Source: Streptomyces composti (lineage in GTDB: Bacteria > Actinomycetota > Actinomycetes > Streptomycetales > Streptomycetaceae). From it: a stretch of 64,000 bases of DNA. A program made the position numbers and the translations under genes. The number at the start of each line of letters is the position of its first letter. Positions within the stretch are counted from its first letter, which is position 1. Of the stretch, positions 15,292 to 23,961 are shown one piece after another. The notes below the pieces were generated by a model. That model did not search any database, was not told where the DNA came from, and saw only the letters and a program-made list of their open reading frames with translations. Location of the stretch: contig NZ_JAATEM010000010.1 of NCBI RefSeq assembly GCF_012034205.1, forward strand, positions 62,001 through 126,000, read 5' to 3'.

Positions 15292-16035
15292 TCAGCGCAG
15301 GCGGCGGTCCGGGTTCGGGCGGACGTGGTCGAGGGCCACTAGGAGGACCGCCAGGGCGTAGAAGGAGAGGCCCACCAGGAGGGCGTTGGCCAGCACGCTG
15401 CGGTAGCCGTCGCGGGTGACGTCGAGGAAGGGGTAGAGGTAGGCGGCCGGGTTGCCGGGGAGGAGCTCGCCGCGGACCAGGGTGAAGGCCAGGTAAGCCA
15501 GGGGATACAGCATCCAGGTCGTGGCCTGGCGGATGTGCATGCGGCCGGAGGGGGAGAGCAGGAGCCAGTCCAGCAGGGCCGCGACCGGGAGCACGGTGTG
15601 GAGGGTGTGCGCCGCCGCCGTCTCCAGCAGGCCCGTCTCGCCGGTCATGGAGAAGGCCGGCTTGGCGTCGGCGAGGAGGATGTGGTGGACCAGGGCCGCC
15701 ATGACGACGTAGAGGAGGGCGGCGCCGGTGATCGCGCCCGGCAGGGGGTGGCGGGCGGTCCAGGCGCGGCGGGCCGAGGCCAGGGTGACCAGGGCCAGAA
15801 GCAGCGTGCTCTGGATGGTGAAGTAGCTCAGGACGCGGGTGGGGCTGCCGAGGAGGAGTTCGGCGGCTGCGGACGCGACGGCCGTGGCGGCCAGGAGCAG
15901 GCGGTAGGTGGCTGCGAGGGGGCGGCGGACCGGGGGGACCACCGCCCGGGCCGGCACCGGGGAGGGCAGCAGCGAGCGGGACGGCATCGGGACGGCGGGC
16001 AGGTCCGGGATGTCCCTGGGTATCGGGGCTGTCAT
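15292..16035 (-). CDS. Pr6Pr family integral membrane protein
   Basis: The 247-residue protein has a Pro-rich cytoplasmic leader and six hydrophobic segments between residue 40 and the C-terminus, with the conserved motifs 'YFTIQSTLLL', 'LVHHILLA', 'HTVLPVAALLDWLLL' and 'YPFLDV'. These fit the actinobacterial Pr6Pr family (six transmembrane helices, conserved His/Pro/Asp). Function is unknown. It lies just upstream of tRNA-Pro on the same strand, with the tRNA separated by its own promoter region. A G-rich 200-bp gap without genes separates it from the phosphoesterase gene. Confidence 0.8.
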   Translation of the reverse strand: MTAPIPRDIPDLPAVPMPSRSLLPSPVPARAVVPPVRRPLAATYRLLLAATAVASAAAELLLGSPTRVLSYFTIQSTLLLALVTLASARRAWTARHPLPGAITGAALLYVVMAALVHHILLADAKPAFSMTGETGLLETAAAHTLHTVLPVAALLDWLLLSPSGRMHIRQATTWMLYPLAYLAFTLVRGELLPGNPAAYLYPFLDVTRDGYRSVLANALLVGLSFYALAVLLVALDHVRPNPDRRLR

Positions 16036-16243
16036 GCCTCCAGGGTGGGAGGTATGACTCGATTGGTGCGATTTGTTGTGATGCGGATGGGTTAAGGCCC
16101 GGCTTGGGGGTGGGACAGCGGCCCGGGCTTGGGGACGGGTTGGCGGCGCAGTATGGGGCCAGTGTGGGGACGGGCTGGCGGCCCGGGGCTGGGGAGGGGG
16201 CGGGGCTCGGGCCGGGGGATGGGGCAGTCCCCCGGCGGGGCCG

Positions 16244-17170
16244 TCAGTCCCGGCTCGTGAGGGTGAGGAGGGTCGCCTCCGGGGGGCAGGCGAAGCGGAC
16301 GGGGGTGTAGCGGTTGGTGCCGCAGCCTGCGGAGACGTGCAGATAGGCGGTGTTGCCGTCGGCGGTGTGGGTGGACAGGCCCTTCACGCGGTCCGTGTCG
16401 AGGTCGCAGTTGGTGACCAGGGCCCCGTAGAAGGGGATGCACAGCTGGCCGCCGTGCGTGTGGCCGGCCAGGATCAAGGGGTAGCCGTCGGCCGTGAAGG
16501 CGTCCAGGACCCGCAGGTAGGGGGCGTGGACGATGCCCATGGAGAAGTCGGCGGAGGACGACGGGCCGCCGGCCACCTCGCCGTAGCGGTCCCGCTTGAT
16601 GTGCGGGTCGTCGAGGCCGGTGAGCTCGATGGACACGTCGTTGATCTTGAGGGTGCCGCGGGTGTTGGTCAGGTCGAGCCAGCCCGCGGCGTCGAAGCCG
16701 TCCCGGATCTCTTCCCAGGGGTTGTGGACGACGCCGACGGCGGGCGGGTTGCCGTTCAGGCCGTGCCTGCCCTGGGCCTTCTCGATCAGGTAGCGGGCGG
16801 GGTTGCGCAGGCGGGGGCCGTAGTAGTCGTTGGAGCCGAAGACATAGGCGCCCGGGAACTCCATCAGCGGGCCGAGGGCGTCCAGCACCTCGGGGACGCC
16901 CTCGGGGTCGGACAGGTTGTCGCCCGTGTTGATCACGACGTCGGGGCGCAGGCCGGCGAGCGAGCGCAGCCAGCGCTGCTTCTTGCGCTGGCCGCTGACC
17001 ATGTGGATGTCGGAGACCTGCAGCACGCGCAGGGGGCGCATCCCGGACGGCAGGACGGGGACCGTCACCCGCCGCAGCCGGAAGGAGCGGGCCTCGAAGC
17101 CCGCCGCGTACAGCAGTCCGGCGGCGCCTGCCGCCGTGATTCCCAGGGGGATTCCGTATCGCGCGCGCAT
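16244..17170 (-). CDS. Calcineurin-like metallophosphoesterase, membrane-anchored
   Basis: The 308-residue protein begins with a hydrophobic anchor (residues about 8-24). It then carries all motifs of a dinuclear metal phosphoesterase: D54-x-H56 in 'QVSDIH', D84-N85 in 'NTGDN', N114-D115 in 'GSND', and the His pairs in 'LAGHTHGG' near 236. Such YkuE/YaeI-like proteins hydrolyse phosphodiesters or lipid-linked phosphates at the membrane; the substrate here is unknown. The ATG is preceded by CACGAT six nt upstream, suggesting a leaderless message. It is divergent from the YqeY gene. Confidence 0.9.
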   Translation of the reverse strand: MRARYGIPLGITAAGAAGLLYAAGFEARSFRLRRVTVPVLPSGMRPLRVLQVSDIHMVSGQRKKQRWLRSLAGLRPDVVINTGDNLSDPEGVPEVLDALGPLMEFPGAYVFGSNDYYGPRLRNPARYLIEKAQGRHGLNGNPPAVGVVHNPWEEIRDGFDAAGWLDLTNTRGTLKINDVSIELTGLDDPHIKRDRYGEVAGGPSSSADFSMGIVHAPYLRVLDAFTADGYPLILAGHTHGGQLCIPFYGALVTNCDLDTDRVKGLSTHTADGNTAYLHVSAGCGTNRYTPVRFACPPEATLLTLTSRD

Positions 17171-17289
17171 GGGCCCATCGTGTCAGACCGCGGGCGGCCG
17201 CCGTGCCACGCCGTCCGCCGGCCGCACGTACGAACGGCCTTTTCCCGTACGCCCCTTAAATCAGCAGGCGTCCTGCCCTGCGCACCTGC

Positions 17290-17295
17290 GACAAT
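17290..17295 (+). promoter_or_regulatory. -10 box, leaderless YqeY gene
   Basis: GACAAT ends six nt before the ATG at 17302 and there is no ribosome site in the gap. Confidence 0.45.
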
Positions 17296-17301
17296 CAAGT
17301 C

Positions 17302-17769
17302 ATGACCACGCTCAAGTCCAAGCTGCAGGATGACCTCAACGCCGCGATCAAGGAGCGCGACGAGCTGCGCTCCTCCACGCTGCGCCTGACGCTCGCCGCG
17401 ATCACCAAGGAGGAGGTCGCGGGCAAGGAGAAGCGTGAGCTCTCCGACGAGGATGTGCTCAAGGTGATCACCCGTGAGGCCAAGAAGCGCCGTGAGGCGG
17501 CCGAGGCCTTCGCGCAGGGCGGGCGCACCGAGCAGGCCGAGCGGGAGAAGGCGGAGGGCGAGGTGCTCGCGCAGTACCTGCCGAAGCAGCTGTCCGACGA
17601 CGAGCTGAACGCGATCGTCGCCCAGGCGGTCAAGGAGGCGAAGGCGGCCGGTGCCGAGGGGCCGCGCGCCATGGGCGCCGTCATGAAGATCGTGAACCCG
17701 AAGGTCGCGGGCCAGGCGGAGGGCGGCCGGGTCGCCGCCGCGGTGAAGAAGATGCTGGCCGGCGGCTGA
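17302..17769 (+). CDS. YqeY-family (GatB/YqeY domain) protein
   Basis: The 155-residue helical protein is a full-length YqeY protein. It has an N-terminal helical bundle ('LKSKLQDDLNAAIKERDELRSS') and the C-terminal GatB/YqeY tRNA-interacting domain, ending in 'GRVAAAVKKMLAGG'. The family shares its fold with the tail of the GatB amidotransferase subunit and may act on misacylated tRNA, but no reaction is established. It converges with the penicillin-binding protein gene across a strong bidirectional hairpin. Confidence 0.92.
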   Translation: MTTLKSKLQDDLNAAIKERDELRSSTLRLTLAAITKEEVAGKEKRELSDEDVLKVITREAKKRREAAEAFAQGGRTEQAEREKAEGEVLAQYLPKQLSDDELNAIVAQAVKEAKAAGAEGPRAMGAVMKIVNPKVAGQAEGGRVAAAVKKMLAGG

Positions 17770-17832
17770 AGGTCCGGTTTCGGTCCACACGGCCCCGTCC
17801 GGTCCCATCCGGTCCAGCCCGGTCCGGTTCCA

Positions 17833-17886
17833 ACGGGTCTGTGCACGCCGACGGGCCTGCGCACGCCAACAGGTCTGTGCACGCGA
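17833..17886. repeat. Three 18-bp tandem repeats downstream of the YqeY gene
   Basis: Three head-to-tail units of the type ACGGGTCTGTGCACGCCG (17833, 17851, 17869) differ at two to four positions. Each contains GTGCAC or GCGCAC. They sit directly before the terminator stem. Confidence 0.8.
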
Positions 17887-17926
17887 GCGGCCCCTTCCCC
17901 GGTGGAGGAGAAGGGGCCGCTCGCGT
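17881..17926. terminator. Bidirectional terminator between YqeY and PBP genes
   Basis: A perfect 17-bp inverted repeat (ACGCGAGCGGCCCCTTC and its complement) with a 12-nt loop sits between two convergent genes. Confidence 0.9.
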
Positions 17927-17965
17927 AGGTCAGCAGGGCAGGAAGCCGGAAGTCCAGGTCCTGCC

Positions 17966-20245
17966 TCAGTCCCGGCCGCCCGGTCCGTTGCCCGGGCCGC
18001 GGATGAAGCCCTCCGGGAGGGAGAACGTCGGCTGGGGCTCCGGGCCGCCGGGGCCGCCGTTGCCCCCGCCGGGGCCGCCGTTGCCGCCGCCGATCAGGCC
18101 GCCGATGAAGCCGCCGTTGTCGCGGCCCCTGTCGCGGTCGTCGTCGTGATCGCGGTCCCGGTCACGGTCACGGCGGTCGTCCGGGATGTCGACGAGGTTG
18201 AAGTCGGGGGCGTCCTTGCCCTCCAGCGCGCCGTTCATCATGTCGCGCCAGATCGGGCCGGGGACCTGGCCACCGAAGACCTTGCCGTGCCACCGGCCGC
18301 CGATGGAGATGTTGATCATCTTCCGCTTGTGCGCGGGGTCGCCGACCCAGACCGCGCCGGCCATGTTCGGGGTGTAGCCCACGAACCAGGCGGCGTAGCG
18401 CTCGTCGGTCGTACCGGTCTTGCCCGCGCTGGGCCGGCTGCCGAGGCCGGCCTGGGTGCCCGTACCGTCCTCGACGACGCCCTTGAGCAGCGTGTTGATG
18501 GTGTCGGCGGTCTTCTCCGACATGGCCCGCGAGCAGGTCGACTTCGGCACCGGCAGGGACTTCTCCTTGCCCCCGATCCGCTGGGTGATCGACTCGATGG
18601 CGATCGGGGTGCAGTGCATGCCGCGCGCGGCGAAGGTGGCGTAGCCGTTCGCCATGGTCAGCGGGGACACCTCCTGGGTGCCCAGGGCGATGGACGGGGC
18701 CTGCTGCATCTTGCGGCCGTCGGCCCGCTGGACGCCCATCTTCTCGGCCATCTCGGTGACCGGGCAGATCCCGATCTCGCTGATCAGCTCGACGAAGTAG
18801 GTGTTGACCGACTTGGCGGTCGCCTCCTTCATACCGTAGGGGCCGACCTCGGACTCGTTCTCGTTCTCGACCGGGACGTTCTGCTCGTTCCACACCTTGC
18901 CGTCGCAGGCCTGGACGGGCGAGGGGTAGTTCATCTTGTACGGCGAGGCGTACTTCTTGGTCGGCGGCACCCCGTTCTCCAGGGCCGCCGCGGCGACGAT
19001 CGGCTTGAACGTGGAACCGGGCTGGTAGCCCGCGCCGCCGCCCATGGCGTCGTCGACCGCGAGATTGAGCGTCGTCTCGTTCTTCTTGGTGTCGATGCCG
19101 TACGGCCGGGACTGGCCCATCGCCAGGATCTTGCCGGTGCCGGGCTCGACGATGGTGGCGGCGGTCGCCACGTCGTCGCTCTGGTTGACGTGGTCCTTCA
19201 CCGACCGCTGCACGGCCTCCTGGGCCTGCGGGTCCAGGGTGGTGCGGATGGTCAGGCCGCCCCGGTTCCAGATCTTGGCCCGCTCCTCCCTGGTCTTGCC
19301 GAACGCCGGGTCGTTCAGGAAGACCTCGTGCACGTACTCGCAGAAGAAGCCCGCGCCCTTGACCGCGGTGATGCAGCCGTTCTTCGGCTTGCTGATGTTC
19401 AGCCCGAGCGGGGCCTTGGCCGCCTTGTCGGCCTCCTCCTGGGAGACGGCCCCGACCTGGGCCATCCGCCGGAGCACCACATTGCGCCGCTTCGTCGCCT
19501 CGGCCTCGTCGTTGACCGGGTCGTAGCGGCTCGGGGACTGCACGATGCCGGCGAGGAGGGCGGACTCCTGGAGGTTGAGGTCCTTGGCGGGCTTGGAGAA
19601 GTAGCGCTGGGCGGCGGCCTCCACGCCGTAGGCCTGCTGGCCGAAGAAGGTGATGTTGAGGTAGTTCTCGAGGATCTTCTTCTTGCCCAGCTCCTCCTCG
19701 ACCTGGATCGCGAACTTCAGTTCGCGGATCTTGCGGCCGATGGTCTGCTGGGTGGCCTGGGCGACCTTGGTGGGGTCGTCGCCGGCCTCCTCGACGAAGA
19801 CGTTCTTCACGTACTGCTGGGTGAGCGTGGAGGCGCCCTCGGCGACGCCGCCCTCCTGCGCGTTGCGGTTGAGGGCGCGCAGGACGCCCTTCAGGTCGAC
19901 GGCGCCGTGCTGGTAGAAGCGCGAGTCCTCGATCGCGACGATCGCCTTCTGCATGTACGGCGAGATGTCCTTGAGGTCGACCACCGTGCGGTCGCGCGAG
20001 TAGACCGTGGCGATGGTGCCGCCCTGAGCGTCCAGGATGGTGGTGCGCTGGCTCAGCGGAGGGGTCTTCAGGTTGGCCGGGAGCTCGTCGAAGCTCTCGA
20101 CCGAGCCCTTGGCCGCCAGCCCGAGCGCGCCCACGGCGGGCAGCGCGATTCCGGCCAGCACCGCTCCCGCGAGGACACTGACACCGAGAAACTTGGCGGC
20201 CTGCTGCGTGGGGGACAGACCACCGCCCGAGCGCTTGTTTGACAT
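17966..20245 (-). CDS. Class A penicillin-binding protein (glycosyltransferase/transpeptidase)
   Basis: This bifunctional enzyme polymerises and cross-links peptidoglycan outside the membrane. The 759 residues have a membrane anchor at about 19-42 and a GT51 domain with catalytic Glu106 in 'AIEDSRFYQH', 'GASTLTQQYVKN' (138-149) and 'KKKILENYLN'. The transpeptidase has S411-x-x-K414 in 'GSTFKPI', S479-V-N and K609-T-G. The C-terminal 70 residues are disordered: an Arg/Asp repeat ('DRDRDRDHDDDR') followed by Gly/Pro/Asn-rich sequence. The order PBP, WhiB-like gene, two ATPases matches ponA2-whiB4-Rv3680-Rv3679 of M. tuberculosis as I recall, so it is probably the PonA2 orthologue. Confidence 0.95.
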   Translation of the reverse strand: MSNKRSGGGLSPTQQAAKFLGVSVLAGAVLAGIALPAVGALGLAAKGSVESFDELPANLKTPPLSQRTTILDAQGGTIATVYSRDRTVVDLKDISPYMQKAIVAIEDSRFYQHGAVDLKGVLRALNRNAQEGGVAEGASTLTQQYVKNVFVEEAGDDPTKVAQATQQTIGRKIRELKFAIQVEEELGKKKILENYLNITFFGQQAYGVEAAAQRYFSKPAKDLNLQESALLAGIVQSPSRYDPVNDEAEATKRRNVVLRRMAQVGAVSQEEADKAAKAPLGLNISKPKNGCITAVKGAGFFCEYVHEVFLNDPAFGKTREERAKIWNRGGLTIRTTLDPQAQEAVQRSVKDHVNQSDDVATAATIVEPGTGKILAMGQSRPYGIDTKKNETTLNLAVDDAMGGGAGYQPGSTFKPIVAAAALENGVPPTKKYASPYKMNYPSPVQACDGKVWNEQNVPVENENESEVGPYGMKEATAKSVNTYFVELISEIGICPVTEMAEKMGVQRADGRKMQQAPSIALGTQEVSPLTMANGYATFAARGMHCTPIAIESITQRIGGKEKSLPVPKSTCSRAMSEKTADTINTLLKGVVEDGTGTQAGLGSRPSAGKTGTTDERYAAWFVGYTPNMAGAVWVGDPAHKRKMINISIGGRWHGKVFGGQVPGPIWRDMMNGALEGKDAPDFNLVDIPDDRRDRDRDRDHDDDRDRGRDNGGFIGGLIGGGNGGPGGGNGGPGGPEPQPTFSLPEGFIRGPGNGPGGRD

Positions 20246-20664
20246 GAGAGCAGCCTACGTTCTCATTCGCCGGACAGGCGTATATGCCTTGGCCTAAGCT
20301 GCTCTCGACTGTCACAGCAGTGAGGCCACGTATCAATACGTCCGGCGACCCCGAATCGTCTCGGACCTTCTCGGCTTTCTTTGTGGAGAGAGAGTCGAGT
20401 GCGTGCCCCGAATCGCCTTGTGTGTCACTTGGTGTCCGTTGTGGCGCAACTGAACTGACCCCATATGCCCGGTTTGCCGCGCATGTCGCCAGCTCACTCC
20501 CGCGGGTGATCTGCCGCTTACCCATAGTCCGTTCGGACCATTCAAGATTGGGCCCGCTGGGGGTGTTGCGTCGTGCCCACCTTCCGTAACGTCCTCAACT
20601 GGCGACGGTGAATATGCCGCTGCCGCCGTGGGGGAGCCTCGATTCGGGAGAGGACGGCGCCGGT
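20246..20664. other. Divergent PBP-wblA control region
   Basis: About 420 bp separate the divergent starts. The stretch 20280-20480 is less GC-rich than its surroundings and holds a CCCCGAATCG direct repeat (about 20349 and 20406). wblA probably has a long 5' leader here. I cannot assign a specific operator by eye, although wblA is known to be developmentally controlled. Confidence 0.6.
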
Positions 20665-21000
20665 ATGGGCTGGGTTACCGACTGGAGTGCGCAGGCTGCC
20701 TGCCGCACTACCGATCCGGATGAACTGTTCGTTCAGGGAGCAGCGCAGAACAGGGCCAAGGCGGTGTGCACGGGATGCCCGGTACGCACCGAATGTCTGG
20801 CCGACGCGCTGGACAACCGCGTCGAGTTCGGCGTGTGGGGAGGCATGACCGAGCGTGAGCGCCGGGCGCTGCTGCGCCGCAGGCCCACCGTGACCTCCTG
20901 GCGCCGGCTGCTGGAGACCGCCCGCTCGGAGTACGAGCGCGGAGCCGGTGTGCCGATGGGCGACGACCAGGTCTACGAGAACTACGCGGCGGTGAGCTGA
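20665..21000 (+). CDS. wblA: WhiB-like iron-sulfur regulator WblA
   Basis: The 111-residue protein has the four cluster cysteines at 13, 35, 38 and 44 (C-x21-C-x2-C-x5-C), the GVWGG turn at 56-60 and a basic tail 'RRALLRRRPTVTSWRR' that contacts DNA or sigma factor. WblA is a global switch in Streptomyces, required for sporulation of aerial hyphae and repressing antibiotic production. ATG 20665 gives 'MGWVTDWSAQAAC', the conserved start; an upstream in-frame start at 20608 would add 19 residues that do not look like the family. Its neighbours are the PBP gene, divergent, and the two ATPase genes, convergent. Confidence 0.96.
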   Translation: MGWVTDWSAQAACRTTDPDELFVQGAAQNRAKAVCTGCPVRTECLADALDNRVEFGVWGGMTERERRALLRRRPTVTSWRRLLETARSEYERGAGVPMGDDQVYENYAAVS

Positions 21001-21043
21001 GGGCTCCGCCGGCCGAGCCGAGGGATTCGGGAGCCGATGAGCT

Positions 21044-21065
21044 GAGGGCCCTGCTGCGGGCCCTC
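21044..21065 (+). terminator. Terminator of wblA
   Basis: GAGGGCCC and GGGCCCTC form a perfect 8-bp stem with a six-base loop 44 nt after the stop codon. Confidence 0.7.
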
Positions 21066-21069
21066 GACG

Positions 21070-21115
21070 GCGTCGGAGTGTTCCTTTGACGGGCGTCGGT
21101 GTGTTCCTTTGGCGG
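21070..21115. repeat. Two tandem 23-bp repeats between wblA and ATPase gene
   Basis: The unit GCGTCGGAGTGTTCCTTTGA... occurs twice (21070-21092, 21093-21115) with 21 of 23 matches, followed by repeated ACGGCCAGGGA motifs at about 21118-21165. Both lie in the convergent intergenic gap. Confidence 0.8.
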
Positions 21116-21192
21116 GCACGGCCAGGGATGTCCTCGACGGGAACGGCCAGGGAACGGCCAGGGACAGAGATGGCGGAACGACGCGGCCGGCG

Positions 21193-22590
21193 CTACGCGC
21201 CCGGCTCGGGCAGCTCGGGCCGGTTGTTCGCGAGCCGGTCGCCGATGTCCCGCAGCCCCGCCAGGTCGTGGACATCGCCGGGCAGCGCGGCCACCTCCGT
21301 CACCGCCACCTCCGGGTGGAGCGCGGTGAAGCGGTCGCGTGTGCGCTGCTCGCGCGCCAGCAGGTGCATCCGTTCGGCGTGCAGCCTCAGCAGGCCCGCG
21401 GTGAAACGGTCCACCGAACGTTCCGCGTCGGCGGGGGAGCCTTCGTCGGGAGCGGTGGACTCGACGGGGTCGGCCGGCCCGGCGGAAACGCCGGGCTCGT
21501 CGCGAGCCGGTGATTCTGAACTGTCGTATGTGCTCGGGGAGTTGCCGGGAGAGGTACGAGAACCAGCTTTCCCGTCCTCCTGATCCACAATGCGGGACTC
21601 CTCAAGATTTTCCGCCGCGGCGACCGCCCGCTCGGCCGACAGCCGGTCGGCACCGCTGCCGTGCACCCGGTTGAGCACCAGACCGGCGAGCGGCATCCGC
21701 TCCGCGGCCAGCCGCTCCACGAAGTAGGCGGCCTCGCGCAGCGCGTCCCGCTCCGGGGCCGCCACCACCAGGAACGCCGTCCCCGGCGCCTGGAGCAGCT
21801 GGTAGGTGGCGTCCGCGCGCGTACGGAATCCGCCGAACATGGAGTCCATCGCCGCCACGAACGTCTGCACGTCCTTCAGCAGCTGACCGCCCAGCAGCTT
21901 GCCCAGGACGCCGGTCATCATCGACATGCCGACGTTCAGGAATTTCATCCCGGCGCGGCCGCCGGCCTTCGCCGGGGCCAGCAGCACCCGGATGAGCTTG
22001 CCGTCGAGGAAGGAGCCCAGCCGCTTGGGCGCGTCCAGGAAGTCCAGCGCGGAGCGCGACGGCGGGGTGTCCACGACGATCAGATCCCACTCGTCCCGGG
22101 CCCGCAGCTGGCCCAGCTTCTCCATCGCCATGTACTCCTGCGTGCCCGCGAAGCCCGCGGAGAGCGACTGGTAGAAGGGGTTGCTCAGGATCGCGGCGGC
22201 CCGCTCGGGGTCCGCGTGCGCCTCGACGATCTCGTCGAAGGTGCGCTTCATGTCGAGCATCATGGCGTGCAGTTCGCCGCCCGCGGAGTCGTCGATGCCC
22301 TTCACCCGGCGCGGGGTGTTGTCCAGCGAGTCGATGCCCATCGACTGGGCGAGCCGGCGGGCCGGGTCGATGGTGAGGACCACCACCTTGCGGCCCCGCT
22401 CGGCCGCGCGCAGCCCCAGGGCCGCGGCGGTGGTCGTCTTGCCGACGCCGCCCGCGCCGCAGCACACGATGATCCGGGTCTGCGGATCCTCGATCAGCGG
22501 GTCGATGTCGAGGACCCGGGCGGGGGAGAGGCGCTGACGGGCGGCTCGCTCGTGCGCCTGGGCGGCCTGGGCCGGTTCCGGACGGCTCAT
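21193..22590 (-). CDS. ArsA/Get3-like ATPase, second of a pair
   Basis: The 465-residue protein starts at ATG 22590 and carries a deviant Walker A 'GAGGVGKTTTA' near residue 49, switch I 'TIDPARR' near 73, switch II 'IVVDTPPSR' near 165 and a Met-rich hydrophobic stretch in the middle. About 70 disordered Ser/Pro/Glu-rich residues (near 330-400) are inserted before the final helical part. It corresponds to the second subunit of the paired anion-transporting-type ATPases next to whiB4 in mycobacteria (Rv3680). Function in Streptomyces is not established. The partner gene lies 172 bp upstream on the same strand. Confidence 0.92.
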   Translation of the reverse strand: MSRPEPAQAAQAHERAARQRLSPARVLDIDPLIEDPQTRIIVCCGAGGVGKTTTAAALGLRAAERGRKVVVLTIDPARRLAQSMGIDSLDNTPRRVKGIDDSAGGELHAMMLDMKRTFDEIVEAHADPERAAAILSNPFYQSLSAGFAGTQEYMAMEKLGQLRARDEWDLIVVDTPPSRSALDFLDAPKRLGSFLDGKLIRVLLAPAKAGGRAGMKFLNVGMSMMTGVLGKLLGGQLLKDVQTFVAAMDSMFGGFRTRADATYQLLQAPGTAFLVVAAPERDALREAAYFVERLAAERMPLAGLVLNRVHGSGADRLSAERAVAAAENLEESRIVDQEDGKAGSRTSPGNSPSTYDSSESPARDEPGVSAGPADPVESTAPDEGSPADAERSVDRFTAGLLRLHAERMHLLAREQRTRDRFTALHPEVAVTEVAALPGDVHDLAGLRDIGDRLANNRPELPEPGA

Positions 22591-22748
22591 GTCATCCCCT
22601 GCTTCCGATGCGTCCACAACCTTCGACACGTCCGGTCGCTCGCGCGCATCCGGTCTCGTCCGGTCTCGTCCGGTCTCGTTCTGCACGGCCGGCACGTCAC
22701 GGCACGTCCGGCTGGTGACGACACGCGTGGCGCGTACGGCGGGCGGCA

Positions 22749-22772
22749 CGTCTCGTGACGGTTCACGAGACG
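22749..22772. terminator. Perfect hairpin overlapping the stop of the first ATPase gene
   Basis: CGTCTCGTG and CACGAGACG pair over a 6-nt loop, and the structure covers the stop codon of the upstream gene (22763-22765). It may attenuate transcription between the two ATPase genes. Its centre, TGACGGTTCACG, is identical to a unit of the 12-bp array at the other end of the same gene. Confidence 0.6.
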
Positions 22773-23740
22773 CCCTGTCCGCGCAGCTCGCGGGCCATCT
22801 GATAGAGGGCCGCGAGGTCCACGCCGTCCGCGTACAGCGGCAGCTCGTGCAGCGGCAGGCCGAGGTCCTCCAGTACGGCGCGCTGCTCCGCCTCCAGCGC
22901 GTACCGCTCTGCGTACTCCCGCGCCTGCTCGAGCAAGGGGTCCACCAGCCGCTCGGCGTGTCCGCCGCGGCGTGCGCCACCGAGGCCGGCCGACGACAGT
23001 GCCCGTGCGACGGAGGAACGCTCGACGGTGCCGAGGAGTTCCAGGTCGGCCGGGTCCAGCAGGGCAGGACGCACCATGTTCACGATCACCCGTCCGACCG
23101 GCAGCCGGGCCGCGCGCAGCTCGGCGATGCCGTCCGCGGTCTCCTGGACCGGCATCTCCTCGAGCAGCGTCACCAGGTGCACCGCCGTCTCCGGCGACTT
23201 CAGCACCCGCATCACGGCCTGCGCCTGATTGTGTATCGGGCCGATCTTGGCGAGCCCGGCCACCTCGTCGTTGACATTGAGGAAACGGGTGATGCGCCCG
23301 GTCGGCGGGGCGTCCATCACGACGTAGTCGTAGACGAACCGCCCGCTGCGCTCCTTGCGGCGCACCGCCTCGCACGCCTTGCCGGTCAGCAGCACGTCCC
23401 GCAGACCGGGGGCGATCGTGGTGGCGAAGTCGATGGCACCGAGCTTCTTGAGCGCGCGGCCGGCGCCGCCCATCTTGTAGAACATCTGGAGGTAGTCCAG
23501 AAGGGCCAGTTCGGGGTCGATGGCGAGGGCGTACACCTCGCCCCCGTCCGGAGCGACGGCGATCTTCCGCTCCTCGTAGGGCAACGCCTCCGTCTCGAAG
23601 AGCTGTGCGATGCCCTGGCGGCCCTCGACCTCGACGAGAAGCGTCCGCTTCCCTTCCGTGGCCAGGGCCAGCGCGAGGGCCGCGGCCACCGTGGTCTTGC
23701 CGGTTCCGCCCTTGCCGCTGACGACCTGGAGCCTGCTCAC
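22763..23740 (-). CDS. ArsA/Get3-like ATPase, first of a pair
   Basis: The 325-residue protein begins at GTG 23740 with 'VSRLQVVSGKGGTGKTTVA', placing the Walker A motif (residues 9-18) right at the N-terminus as usual for this family. Switch II appears as 'DYVVMDAPPTGR' near 152-163. It lacks the inserted tail of its neighbour and probably forms a heterodimer with it, as for Rv3679/Rv3680 in M. tuberculosis. The upstream frame would stay open for 22 more codons but has no start signal. It is divergent from the DUF4177 gene across a 220-bp region with a 12-bp repeat array. Confidence 0.92.
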   Translation of the reverse strand: MSRLQVVSGKGGTGKTTVAAALALALATEGKRTLLVEVEGRQGIAQLFETEALPYEERKIAVAPDGGEVYALAIDPELALLDYLQMFYKMGGAGRALKKLGAIDFATTIAPGLRDVLLTGKACEAVRRKERSGRFVYDYVVMDAPPTGRITRFLNVNDEVAGLAKIGPIHNQAQAVMRVLKSPETAVHLVTLLEEMPVQETADGIAELRAARLPVGRVIVNMVRPALLDPADLELLGTVERSSVARALSSAGLGGARRGGHAERLVDPLLEQAREYAERYALEAEQRAVLEDLGLPLHELPLYADGVDLAALYQMARELRGQGVS

Positions 23741-23802
23741 GTCTTCGAGCCTAAATGCTCGGTGTGCGCCCCGGCGGCTCCGGGCCGACTTCCGCGGACA
23801 TG

Positions 23803-23886
23803 TCACCGTTCATGTGACGGTTCACGTCACGGTTCACGCGACCGGTCAGGTCGCTGTTCATGGTGCTGTTCCTGTCGCTGTTCATG
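23803..23886. repeat. Seven 12-bp tandem repeats in a divergent promoter region
   Basis: Seven head-to-tail units follow the pattern TSRCBGTTCAYG (for example TCACCGTTCATG, TGACGGTTCACG, TCACGGTTCACG, TCGCTGTTCATG) between the divergent ATPase and DUF4177 genes. The first units also form GTCAC/GTGAC inverted repeats. The period is close to one helical turn. Confidence 0.85.
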
Positions 23887-23949
23887 GTGCTGCCCGAAGG
23901 CCGCCCGGGCCGAGCCGGACGCCGTCGCCTGTGCGCCGGGACGGGCGGC

Positions 23950-23955
23950 TAGAGT
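23950..23955 (+). promoter_or_regulatory. -10 box, leaderless DUF4177-RidA operon
   Basis: TAGAGT ends six nt before the ATG at 23962, with no ribosome site between. Confidence 0.55.
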
Positions 23956-23961
23956 CGGCCC

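Noticed and set aside
14931..15419. A 162-codon plus-strand frame across the tRNA-Pro region
   Set aside because: Its middle encodes the familiar antisense-tRNA artefact '[19 protein letters not shown]', produced by translating tRNA-Pro backwards, and it runs into the opposite-strand membrane protein gene.
16081..16243. G-rich repeats between Pr6Pr and phosphoesterase genes as a structured RNA
   Set aside because: The stretch is irregular G-rich sequence (GGGGAC, GGCTTGGGG) without a stable paired architecture or a promoter I could recognise.
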